A DNA stretch of 12,387 nucleotides, taken from Candidatus Aminicenantota bacterium. Lineage in GTDB: Bacteria; Acidobacteriota; Aminicenantia; UBA2199. The DNA is taken from the NCBI GenBank assembly GCA_020355945.1, contig CP070627.1, forward strand, positions 4,530,117-4,542,503. Direction: 5' to 3'. The notes below the pieces were generated by a model. It ran no database searches. It worked only from the letters and a program-made list of their open reading frames with translations, and was not told where the DNA came from. Each line of letters starts with the position of its first letter. Position 1 is the stretch's first letter. The translations under genes were made by a program, and so were the position numbers. Positions 1 through 6,645 of the stretch are shown in pieces.

Positions 1-2
1 TG

Positions 3-1178
3 GCTTATATCGTGGATTCCACTGCTGCACCCGTGGCATGTATTGCTGTCATCTCTACATGGATTGGCTTTGAAATTTCACTCATCAATCAACAACTAAA
101 AGCTTTACATGTTGACCTGGATGCCTATCATCTATTTCTTTCCTCGATACCTTACCGATTTTATCCGATACTGGCGATGCTCTTTGTGATTTTGATTTTT
201 ACCCTGCGCCGCGATTTTGGCCCGATGCGCAAAGCAGAAAAACGGGCCCAGCAGGAAGGAAAATTACTGAAAGACGACGCGGTTCCTCTTTCGGATTTCG
301 AATCCTCCGGCCTGAGCCCGGCAAAATTTGTAAAAGCCAGGTGGTACAATGGTTTGATTCCTATTATTGTGGTAATTAGCAGTACCTTTATTGGTTTGTA
401 TATTTCCGGTAAGGCCAGTCTGGCGGCCAAAGGAGAAGTGCTGGGGCAAATGTCCGTATTTAAGATCATATTTTCCACCCAGGTGTTTAAAAACCTAAGC
501 ACCATCATCACTTCTGCTGATCCCTTTAAGGTACTGCTGTGGGCATCCCTGCTGGGGGTGTGTACGGCTATTTTAATGGCCCGGTTCCAAAAAATATTGA
601 AACTAAGGGAACTCATCAGCGCCTTTGTGCAGGGCTTAAAATCCATGATGATGGCGATTATCATCCTGGTGATGGCCTGGTCATTGGGGGAGGTATTAAA
701 AGAACTCAATACCGCTGATTTCCTTGTATCTTTGATCTCTGATAAACTTGACTATCACCTCTTTCCTGGTATTGTGTTTATTTTCTCTTGCCTTATTGCC
801 TTTGCTACCGGCACTTCCTGGGGAACCCTGACCATTATGTATCCGTTGGTGATTCCCCTCATCATTGCTTTAGCACAACATACGCCTGATTTCCACCAAT
901 TCCTGGTCATGACTATTGCTTCGGTCCTGGCCGGCGCTGTGTTTGGCGACCACTGCTCCCCTATCTCGGATACCACCATCATGAGCTCGATGGCTTCTTC
1001 TTGCGACCATATCGACCACGTGAGAACCCAAATTCCTTATGCCGTGCTCATGGCTGTTATGGCACTGGTGGTGGGTATTTTACCGGTCTCTTACGGATTC
1101 CCTTACCTGCTCTCCCTCCTGGCAGCCATTGGATTGTCCGTGCTGATCCTACTCTTGCTGGGCAAAAAGACGAAATAA
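3..1178 (+). CDS. NhaC-family Na+/H+ antiporter, C-terminal part (5' truncated by window edge)
   Basis: This is the C-terminal part of a multi-spanning inner-membrane transporter; NhaC-family members exchange Na+ for H+ or swap organic acids. The frame is open to the window edge (Ala-Tyr-Ile-Val precede Asp-Ser-Thr-Ala-Ala-Pro), so the GTG at 12 is an internal Val codon and the true start lies outside. The conserved signatures ATGTSWGTL (804-830) and GDHCSPISDTT (945-977) are typical of NhaC. There are several hydrophobic helices, a charged cytoplasmic-type loop at about 200-340, and a final hydrophobic helix ending in Gly-Lys-Lys-Thr-Lys. About 390 residues are visible, close to a full family length of 450-500. 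Its 3' end converges on, and overlaps by 122 bp, the peptidase frame on the other strand. The exact substrate cannot be told from sequence. Confidence 0.85.
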   Translation, partial: AYIVDSTAAPVACIAVISTWIGFEISLINQQLKALHVDLDAYHLFLSSIPYRFYPILAMLFVILIFTLRRDFGPMRKAEKRAQQEGKLLKDDAVPLSDFESSGLSPAKFVKARWYNGLIPIIVVISSTFIGLYISGKASLAAKGEVLGQMSVFKIIFSTQVFKNLSTIITSADPFKVLLWASLLGVCTAILMARFQKILKLRELISAFVQGLKSMMMAIIILVMAWSLGEVLKELNTADFLVSLISDKLDYHLFPGIVFIFSCLIAFATGTSWGTLTIMYPLVIPLIIALAQHTPDFHQFLVMTIASVLAGAVFGDHCSPISDTTIMSSMASSCDHIDHVRTQIPYAVLMAVMALVVGILPVSYGFPYLLSLLAAIGLSVLILLLLGKKTK

Positions 1179-2943
1179 ATCGTTCCACATGCTTTTCCAG
1201 GAGAAAAAGTGGCAGTGTCCCTTTGCCCAAAATGGCATCGTGAAACTTACGAAGATCAAATTTCGGGCCCAGGGCCTTTTCCGCTTTTTCGCGAAGCTGG
1301 GATATTTTTAAACTGCCAATTTTATAACCCAGGGCATGCCCGGGTATACCTGTTGAATAGCGCAAGGTTTCCGTTTCAATCTCTACATCTGATAGGAGTA
1401 AGTATTTTCTCATAAATTTCATAGCCTTTGATCGGGGCCACTGGAAATAATTCATCCCGGTATCCACCACCAGGCGCACCGACATGAATAAATCTTGCAT
1501 GATCCTGCCGCAGCGTTCATAAGGGTCTTTATAGGTTCCCATTTCATTTCCCAACTGGGCAGCGTATTCGGCCCACCCTTCTGAATAGGAGGTAAGAAAT
1601 AATTCACGTCTGAAGGGGGATAAGGTTTCATTTTCCGCCTGCAAGGCCACCTGGAAATGATGACCGGGCAGAAGCTCATGTAAAATAAGTGCTGCGGATG
1701 CAGTGTTTAAGATGTTTTTCTTTTCCAGGTTCGAAGCATTGTACAGGTAATACCCTTTCGGGTCCGAGGCCAACGGCGTTTGGTAGTAGCCGTAAGTCAT
1801 CGAAGGCTCTAACAAAGGATTCAACCGTTTGACTCCACAAGGTGCTTTGGGTAATTTTGAGAAAAAAATAGGAAGTTTGGCTTCTGCTTGCTCTTTAAAA
1901 TGAGTCAACCGTTTCCCTATGTCTTCCGGTGATTGAGGCCTAAAACGGGGATCGGTTTTAAGAAAACGAACGAATGCATCAACATCCCCCTTAAAATTTA
2001 ACTCCTTGCGCAGGTCATCCAGTTTCTTCCTCAGGTTTTCTATCTCTTTCAGACCGATTTGATGGATTTCTTCCGGGGTTAAATCCAGGGTGGTATTGAT
2101 TTTAACCAGGAATCGGTAATAGTCTTTGCCCTGGGGATACTGCCAGAGCCCCACCGGTTCAGGCGCATGTTTAAAATAGTCTTCCCGGACAAAGGTGACC
2201 AATTTTTCCAACGCCGGATTGATATGCAAGGTAACCACCCGGGATACTTTTTTTTGAAATTCAGCAATCTGGGTTTGCGTTTGGAGAAGGGGTTTTAAGC
2301 GGTTTTCCCGGACGTGGAAGAAACCCTTATCCGCAGGCTGGATAAGGGAACGCAGATAGGAAATGGATGATTTCAGCGCTGCTTGGGGAGGGATTATTTT
2401 TTTTTGGCACTGTTGTTTTAAATGGGCAATAATTTCTTCGATGAACACAGGATATTGGTTCAATAAGTGCAGGTATTGGCGGAGGTGTTTCTGTTCCCGG
2501 AACCGGAAATGGGAAAACAAGCGGTTGATGTAGGGAATCGGTGAACCGTAAGTGGAGGTGGGAAAATTGAACCAGAAAAATCCATGACCTTTGATTTGAT
2601 TTTCCATTTGCCATTCCAGGATTTGGAACGTAAGTCGTTGGTCATAGGATATCTCATCGGGTTTCACTTCCTTGAGTTTCTGCAGCAGGGAGCGGACCTG
2701 CCGGGTATCTGATTCGGCTTTTTTCAGAGAAAATTCGGGAAGGCGTTTAATTTCCAGGCCTTGTCGTTGACGCAAGTAAACACTGTTTTCCAGGAGAAGT
2801 TGCCAATATTGAGAGGTTACCTCTTTTAAAATTTTTGTACTGTTGGAAGCCGTTGTTTCAACTGCTTCCAATGGCTTACTTATACTTCCATTGGCCCGGA
2901 CAATTAAAAAGACAAATATAAGTATATAAATAGTTGATTTCAT
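1057..2943 (-). CDS. Secreted DUF885-family zinc metallopeptidase-like protein
   Basis: This 628-residue protein belongs to the DUF885 family of gluzincin-like putative metallopeptidases. Residues 1 to about 20 form a Sec-type signal (Lys then a hydrophobic core, no lipobox Cys), so it is probably periplasmic. The zinc motif HELLPGHHFQ is at residues 422-431, giving His422, Glu423 and His428; SEGWAEY at 454-460 probably gives the third ligand, Glu455. A family-typical GKGTLPLFLLE stretch lies near residue 573, after which these proteins usually end. Here about 40 more residues follow, read entirely antisense to the antiporter gene and low in family character. The start is supported by GGAGG at 2948-2952, four nt before ATG, and a strong promoter just upstream. 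Substrate unknown; dipeptide or oligopeptide hydrolysis is a family-level guess. Confidence 0.85.
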   Translation of the reverse strand: MKSTIYILIFVFLIVRANGSISKPLEAVETTASNSTKILKEVTSQYWQLLLENSVYLRQRQGLEIKRLPEFSLKKAESDTRQVRSLLQKLKEVKPDEISYDQRLTFQILEWQMENQIKGHGFFWFNFPTSTYGSPIPYINRLFSHFRFREQKHLRQYLHLLNQYPVFIEEIIAHLKQQCQKKIIPPQAALKSSISYLRSLIQPADKGFFHVRENRLKPLLQTQTQIAEFQKKVSRVVTLHINPALEKLVTFVREDYFKHAPEPVGLWQYPQGKDYYRFLVKINTTLDLTPEEIHQIGLKEIENLRKKLDDLRKELNFKGDVDAFVRFLKTDPRFRPQSPEDIGKRLTHFKEQAEAKLPIFFSKLPKAPCGVKRLNPLLEPSMTYGYYQTPLASDPKGYYLYNASNLEKKNILNTASAALILHELLPGHHFQVALQAENETLSPFRRELFLTSYSEGWAEYAAQLGNEMGTYKDPYERCGRIMQDLFMSVRLVVDTGMNYFQWPRSKAMKFMRKYLLLSDVEIETETLRYSTGIPGHALGYKIGSLKISQLREKAEKALGPKFDLRKFHDAILGKGTLPLFLLEKHVERFISSFCPARVGSARTIQWLPGGRAGKGIRKRPVKYPPPVP

Positions 2944-2959
2944 TTTGCCTCCGGGTTCA

Positions 2960-2988
2960 TTTATATGCTAAAAAAAATAACCTGTCAA
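2960..2988 (-). promoter_or_regulatory. sigma70-type promoter of the DUF885 peptidase gene
   Basis: On the minus strand TTGACA (2988-2983) is followed by a 17-nt spacer and TATAAA (2965-2960). The -35 is perfect and the -10 is near consensus. Transcription would start around 2953, which leaves only about ten nucleotides of leader, consisting of the GGAGG ribosome binding site. Confidence 0.7.
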
Positions 2989-3003
2989 GATATGATATAA
3001 ATT

Positions 3004-3032
3004 TAAACCTTTTTTAAAAAAATAAGTATAAT
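3004..3032 (+). promoter_or_regulatory. Possible sppA promoter (good -10, weak -35)
   Basis: A perfect TATAAT is at 3027-3032 in a very AT-rich stretch, about 43 bp before the sppA start. No good -35 lies at the right spacing (TAAACC at 3004-3009, or TTTAAA at 3002-3007 with a 19-nt spacer). A-rich DNA upstream could compensate. The region from 2944 to 3074 is the divergent control region shared with the peptidase gene. Confidence 0.4.
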
Positions 3033-3074
3033 ACAATTTAGGTTCTATTTGTTTAGTGACCAAAAGGAGTAACT

Positions 3075-4784
3075 ATGAAAAAAGGCATATTGATAGCGAT
3101 TTTGGTAATTGTGATACTGTTGATCTTCCTGGCCCTTGCTGCTGGCTACGTATACATGCAGTTGAACCGAGAGCCTGATATACCGAAGAATTCCTTTCTA
3201 AAAATCCAGTTGCAAGGCCCGATTGTGGAGACCAATCATTCGGTTTTTTCCAGGGAACTTTCCATCAGGGAGTTATGGTACCATATCAAGAGAGCAAAGA
3301 TCGATCGTCGCATACGGGGGATTATTTTAAAAATTTCTTATATGAAGACCGGGTTGGCTAAAATAGAGGATATGGGGAGATTAATCAAGGATTTCCGGGA
3401 GAGTGGCAAAAAGGTATATGCCTATATTGAAGGCGGGGGCATAAAAGAGTATTATCTTTCCACTTTTGCAGATAAAATATATGTATTCAAAGGTGGGTTC
3501 TTGTTCCTCAAAGGGCTGGCCGCTGAAGCCATGTTTTTAAAAAATACACTGGACAAATTGGGAATACAGGCCCAATTGTTTCATATCGGCGAATACAAAA
3601 CCGCTTCCAATATATTTACCAAAGACCGGATGACCCCTGCTCACAAGGAGTCTTTAGAGAGGCTGTTAGATGATATATATACCTCGACGTTGGCAGGCAT
3701 TGCCGCCAATCGCCACCTGGATATCGAATCCCTGGAAAAAATATTTGAAGAATCCCCGATTACCAATCAAGATTACCTGGAAGCTAAACTCATTGACGAT
3801 GTCCTGTATGAGGATGAGGTTCTTAACGATGCAAAAGAAGACTATGTAACGGTCTCGTTTGACATTTACCAGGGGACCAAATCTCCGCGGCCCTATGAAG
3901 GGATTAAGAAAATAGCGGTGATATTTGCTTCCGGCGAAATTCACCCGGGTAAAAGTGGGAGAAAATCATTGTTTGGTGATGAAGTCCTGGGTTCGGATAC
4001 CGTGGTGGCACAATTAAGGGCTGCAAAAAGGAATCGATTGGTCAAAGCCGTGGTATTGAGGATAGACAGCCCCGGGGGCTCGGCACTTGCTTCTGATGCC
4101 ATTCGTAGGGAAGCAGAAATGACAGCAAAGAAAAAACCATTGGTGATTTCAATGGCTGACGTGGCAGCCTCGGGCGGATACTGGGTCTCCATGTCCACGC
4201 CGCATGTCATGGCTCTGCCGCAAACAATCACCGGGTCCATCGGGGTTATCACGGGAAAATTCGTCCTGAAAGACTTGTACGATAAAATCGGTATTAATAA
4301 AGAAATGGTAAAAACCTCTAAGTATGCGGATATGTTCTGGGATTACCGGGAGTTTAGTCAAGATGAACAGGACAAAATGTGGGCAGTTATGAAACATATT
4401 TACCAGTTATTCCTGGAAGTGGTGGCAAAAAGTCGAAAAATGAAAGCCGAAGAAGTGGATAAAATTGCCAGGGGACGCGTTTGGGCTGGTATCTCAGCGT
4501 TAAATCTAAAACTGGTGGATCAACTGGGAGGATTGCATGACGCTATTATAGAGGCTAAAAAACTGGCGAAAATCCCGGCCACAGAACCGGTGGGTATTAA
4601 AATCTATCCCAGGAAAAAGTCTTTTCTTGAGACGGTCTTTGAACTGATCGGTGCAAAGGCAAAAACACAGTCACCGGTTGTTGACGTTGACCTTGACCCT
4701 GTCCGCAGCCTGGAAACCAAACTAAATATGTATAAAAAATTCTTCCCCGCCCTGATCATGCCTTATAAAATTACAATCGATTAA
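3075..4784 (+). CDS. sppA: Signal peptide peptidase SppA, 67K (two-domain) type
   Basis: SppA is a membrane-anchored S49-family serine protease with a Ser/Lys dyad that degrades remnant signal peptides after secretion. Residues 4-28 form the N-terminal membrane anchor. The N-terminal S49 half contains the general-base lysine in GEYKTASNIF (Lys175; equivalent to E. coli Lys209 in the TYKSAVEPF context). The C-terminal half carries RIDSPGGSA (329-337) and the nucleophile in ADVAASGGYW (Ser366; equivalent to Ser409), followed by TGSIGVITGKF. At 569 residues it matches the tandem-domain enterobacterial type rather than the short Bacillus type. AAGGAG at 3064-3069, five nt before ATG, fixes the start. 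It is probably co-transcribed with the downstream YrdC-domain gene, from which a 42-bp gap with a palindrome separates it. Confidence 0.93.
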   Translation: MKKGILIAILVIVILLIFLALAAGYVYMQLNREPDIPKNSFLKIQLQGPIVETNHSVFSRELSIRELWYHIKRAKIDRRIRGIILKISYMKTGLAKIEDMGRLIKDFRESGKKVYAYIEGGGIKEYYLSTFADKIYVFKGGFLFLKGLAAEAMFLKNTLDKLGIQAQLFHIGEYKTASNIFTKDRMTPAHKESLERLLDDIYTSTLAGIAANRHLDIESLEKIFEESPITNQDYLEAKLIDDVLYEDEVLNDAKEDYVTVSFDIYQGTKSPRPYEGIKKIAVIFASGEIHPGKSGRKSLFGDEVLGSDTVVAQLRAAKRNRLVKAVVLRIDSPGGSALASDAIRREAEMTAKKKPLVISMADVAASGGYWVSMSTPHVMALPQTITGSIGVITGKFVLKDLYDKIGINKEMVKTSKYADMFWDYREFSQDEQDKMWAVMKHIYQLFLEVVAKSRKMKAEEVDKIARGRVWAGISALNLKLVDQLGGLHDAIIEAKKLAKIPATEPVGIKIYPRKKSFLETVFELIGAKAKTQSPVVDVDLDPVRSLETKLNMYKKFFPALIMPYKITID

Positions 4785-4793
4785 AGATTGAAG

Positions 4794-4813
4794 GCGGGGT
4801 TATATAACCCCGC
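4794..4813 (+). promoter_or_regulatory. Perfect 20-bp palindrome between sppA and the YrdC-domain gene
   Basis: The sequence GCGGGGTTATATAACCCCGC is its own reverse complement; in RNA it makes an 8-bp stem with an AUAU loop. It starts nine nt after the sppA stop and ends 13 nt before the next ATG. No U-tract follows (AAAATG), so an ordinary intrinsic terminator is unlikely. It may be an RNA-processing or stabilising hairpin, an attenuator, or a protein-binding site. Confidence 0.6.
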
Positions 4814-4826
4814 AAAATGTAGATAA

Positions 4827-5474
4827 ATGAAAATAATCAAGTATGAAGACATACTGACAAAAAAAAATATAGAGACCATTAAAGAAATTATTACCCATCA
4901 CGGGATAATCATCTATCCCACCGACACCCTTTACGGCATAGGGGGTAATTTTTTCTCTTTACAGGCAATAGATAAAATAGACGCTTTAAAAGGCAGAGGT
5001 GATATGCCTTATTCGGTTGTGGTCCCGGGTTTGCCCATGCTGCACCGCCTGGTGGATACCGTCCCCGAGGTCTTTCATTTATTTTACGAAAAGCTGCTGC
5101 CCGGAAAATTTACATTATTGTTTAAGGTGTCAGGATCAATCGATCCAACGCTTATAAAGGGCAGCGATAAAATCGGCATTCGTATTCCCAATGTTCCTGG
5201 CATACTAAAATTAGTAGAGATCTTAAATGTTCCTCTTGTATCTACTTCTGTTAACCGCTCCGGTGAACCGCCGTTGAATGACCCGGCGGCCATTGTCAGT
5301 CAATTCTCCGGTACAGACCCCAACCGCAGCCCCGCTCTCCTGCTGGATGCCGGCCCACTCCCGGATTCCCAGGGTTCAACTATCCTTGATATTACCGAAA
5401 CCCCGATCAAATGTATCCGCAAAGGCGATGATTTCAATCGGTTAAAAAAGCTGGCCATTAATATTATAGGTTAA
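4827..5474 (+). CDS. TsaC/Sua5/YciO-family (YrdC domain) protein, probable threonylcarbamoyl-AMP synthase
   Basis: YrdC-domain enzymes of the TsaC/Sua5 type make threonylcarbamoyl-AMP from threonine, bicarbonate and ATP for the universal t6A37 modification of ANN-decoding tRNAs. The 215-residue protein shows IIYPTDTLYGIGG (28-40), the basic KGR motif (55-57) in the substrate pocket, LLPGKFTLLF (90-99), IGIRIPNVPG (116-125) and STSVNRSGEP (139-148), ending with QGSTILDI and CIRKGD. There is no C-terminal Sua5 domain, so it is the short TsaC/YciO form. YciO paralogues have the same fold with a less certain role, so I leave the symbol blank. No clear Shine-Dalgarno precedes ATG 4827; the palindrome takes its place. 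It is probably translated from the sppA transcript. Confidence 0.85.
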   Translation: MKIIKYEDILTKKNIETIKEIITHHGIIIYPTDTLYGIGGNFFSLQAIDKIDALKGRGDMPYSVVVPGLPMLHRLVDTVPEVFHLFYEKLLPGKFTLLFKVSGSIDPTLIKGSDKIGIRIPNVPGILKLVEILNVPLVSTSVNRSGEPPLNDPAAIVSQFSGTDPNRSPALLLDAGPLPDSQGSTILDITETPIKCIRKGDDFNRLKKLAINIIG

Positions 5475-5511
5475 CAATCAAAAGTTTTTGCGGATGCGTC
5501 ACGGGTCCAGG

Positions 5512-5526
5512 CCCCTCGGCGAGGGG
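5512..5526 (+). other. Hairpin CCCCTC-GGC-GAGGGG in convergent junction
   Basis: A six-bp GC-rich stem with a three-nt loop lies 38 bp after the YrdC-gene stop. There is no T-run on either strand next to it, so it is only a weak candidate for a bidirectional terminator. The whole 5475-5614 gap between the two convergent genes holds this hairpin, a second one and a heptamer array, and no gene that I can see. Confidence 0.45.
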
Positions 5527-5536
5527 AGCCTAAAAT

Positions 5537-5552
5537 GGCAAAGTGCTTTGCC
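5537..5552 (+). other. Hairpin GGCAAAG-TG-CTTTGCC in convergent junction
   Basis: A seven-bp perfect inverted repeat with a two-base centre (six bp plus a four-nt loop if folded). It touches the heptamer array on its right. Together they look like a structured intergenic repeat element. No T-tract follows. Confidence 0.5.
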
Positions 5553-5585
5553 CCATACGCTATGCGCCATGCGCCATGCGAAATG
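5551..5585 (+). repeat. Degenerate heptamer tandem array (CGCCATG type)
   Basis: Five consecutive seven-base units: CCCCATA, CGCTATG, CGCCATG, CGCCATG, CGAAATG. Two units are identical and the others differ by one to three bases. The period is exactly seven and the tract is non-coding, lying between convergent genes. It resembles in form the STRR heptamer repeats described from cyanobacteria. Confidence 0.65.
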
Positions 5586-5614
5586 CTCTCGCCCCCTGGT
5601 TGCCGAAGGCCTAA

Positions 5615-6430
5615 TTAGAATAGTTTTTTCTTTTCCCAGGGGCCTTCGACGTGATCGTAGTTAGCTGGAATTTCAAAAAAGGATCCCGGGAAATTTTTGC
5701 TGTTGATTTTGGTCACTGTTATGGTAGTGGTGCTTTCACCTTTAACTTTTCCCTTTTTGCCCATTTGGGTGGTGCGGGTAATCACTTTTAGAGGAAAACC
5801 GATCTTTTTTTGCTGTTCCATTTCTTTTTGAATCATTTCGTCCAGGTCCGGGATACCGGTTTTGAAATCTTTTTTTAAGAATCCCGGGTTGATTTCATCG
5901 AGACCGGGTATTTTGGTGGTGCCCCATATTTCTTTCACCTCGTGAAACTTCATTGTCTTTTTTATAAAGGCAATTTTGATCTTCATGGTATAGTCGGTGG
6001 TTACTTTGAGGTGATTGCAGGGATAGCCCAGCAGTGTCTCTTCCGGTAGGACTTCAGTGCTAATATTATGATCGAGAATTTCAATTTTAAACAGTTGTCC
6101 CAACATACCGGTCATCTGGAGCAGCCCATCCATAGGGATGATCATATAGTTGTATTCTTTGTCATTTACAATGTAAATATTGTCTTCATTTGCTTTATAC
6201 AGCCAATAGCCATCCTGGAAATGGAACATGTTTTCATTGACCACTCCTTCGAACACCTGTTTGACATTTCCTCCCTGGGCATAGGTATGGGCATCAATTT
6301 CATTGCTGCCTTTTTTTCCTTTTCCCACGGTTTTAATGGAAGTGATCCATTCGACACCGGCAAAGGAAAAGACAGTGAAAAGCCAGATTACCATAACCGA
6401 CACAAATAATTTTTTTATATTCATATTCAT
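5615..6430 (-). CDS. Exported DUF4412/LolA-like protein, function unknown
   Basis: A 271-residue protein with a Sec signal peptide: residues 1-24, Lys6-Lys7, a hydrophobic core and Ser-Phe-Ala before Gly25. There is no lipobox, so it is probably a soluble periplasmic protein. The body alternates short beta-strand-like segments and contains LLGYPCNHLKV (133-143), WGTTKIPGLDEI (169-180) and FFEIPANYD near the C-terminus. This order (a short state report, GY-x-C, then a closing F-x-IP-x-Y) is what DUF4412 and LolA/LolB-fold proteins show; I am not certain of the family. An in-frame ATG lies 19 codons upstream at 6487, but AAGGAG (6437-6442), six nt before ATG 6430, plus the signal peptide and the promoter at 6459-6487, settle the start. 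Transcribed alone and divergently from gmd. Confidence 0.75.
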   Translation of the reverse strand: MNMNIKKLFVSVMVIWLFTVFSFAGVEWITSIKTVGKGKKGSNEIDAHTYAQGGNVKQVFEGVVNENMFHFQDGYWLYKANEDNIYIVNDKEYNYMIIPMDGLLQMTGMLGQLFKIEILDHNISTEVLPEETLLGYPCNHLKVTTDYTMKIKIAFIKKTMKFHEVKEIWGTTKIPGLDEINPGFLKKDFKTGIPDLDEMIQKEMEQQKKIGFPLKVITRTTQMGKKGKVKGESTTTITVTKINSKNFPGSFFEIPANYDHVEGPWEKKKLF

Positions 6431-6458
6431 GCTTAACTCCTTATATTGAAATTGGGGT

Positions 6459-6487
6459 ATTTTATTGCAGTTCAATGAAAATGTCAA
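6459..6487 (-). promoter_or_regulatory. sigma70-type promoter of the DUF4412-like gene
   Basis: On the minus strand TTGACA (6487-6482) is followed by a 17-nt spacer and TAAAAT (6464-6459). The start point would be near 6452, giving a leader of about 22 nt that includes the AAGGAG site. Two further TTGACC copies stand directly upstream (see the repeat at 6482-6505). Confidence 0.7.
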
Positions 6488-6505
6488 TAGGTCAATAGGT
6501 CAATT
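6482..6505 (-). repeat. Three tandem 8-bp -35-like boxes (TTGACC-TA, TTGACC-TA, TTGACA)
   Basis: Read on the minus strand the units are TTGACC (6503-6498), TTGACC (6495-6490) and TTGACA (6487-6482), each pair separated by TA. The last one is the -35 of the promoter above. An 8-bp period puts the copies less than one helical turn apart. Confidence 0.7.
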
Positions 6506-6558
6506 GTGATTTTTTTTAAACTACGGGGTGCGCAGAGCCCATCACTTTGTGTCCCCCC

Positions 6559-6576
6559 TGGCTTCTGTGGCTTCTG
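6559..6576 (+). repeat. Tandem 9-bp duplication TGGCTTCTG x2
   Basis: Two adjacent identical nine-base units in the non-coding divergent region between the DUF4412-like gene and gmd. They lie upstream of the gmd promoter and may be simple slippage. Confidence 0.6.
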
Positions 6577-6589
6577 TGTAAAAAATAAG

Positions 6590-6618
6590 TTGACTAAAGG
6601 AGGGAATTAATATAAAAT
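6590..6618 (+). promoter_or_regulatory. sigma70-type promoter of the gmd operon
   Basis: TTGACT (6590-6595), a 17-nt spacer and TAAAAT (6613-6618); the initiation point would be near 6625, about 20 nt before the gmd start codon. An alternative -10, TATAAA at 6611-6616, would give a 15-nt spacer. A strong AAAGGAGGG at 6596-6604 lies inside the spacer and would not be in the transcript if this promoter is the one used. Confidence 0.65.
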
Positions 6619-6625
6619 GGATTCT
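6608..6625 (+). repeat. 18-nt sequence shared with 11441-11458
   Basis: TAATATAAAATGGATTCT occurs exactly twice in the same orientation, here just before gmd and again at 11441-11458 upstream of the ATPase gene. It contains the gmd -10 (TAAAAT). Confidence 0.6.
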
Positions 6626-6645
6626 TTTATTATAAAGGAGTGCAT

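Noticed and set aside
161..709. Long minus-strand open frame of 182 codons opposite the antiporter
   Set aside because: It is antisense to clear transmembrane coding sequence, lacks a ribosome binding site and has no family features.
4794..4813. Intrinsic terminator after sppA
   Set aside because: The stem is good but no T-run follows, and the next gene starts 13 nt later on the same strand.
5551..5585. Short regularly spaced repeat considered as CRISPR
   Set aside because: Units are seven bases, in tandem and without spacers; no cas gene is present.
6430..6487. Upstream ATG (6487) as start of the DUF4412-like protein
   Set aside because: It would place the -35 and -10 inside the gene and put 19 residues before a good signal peptide; AAGGAG fits ATG 6430.
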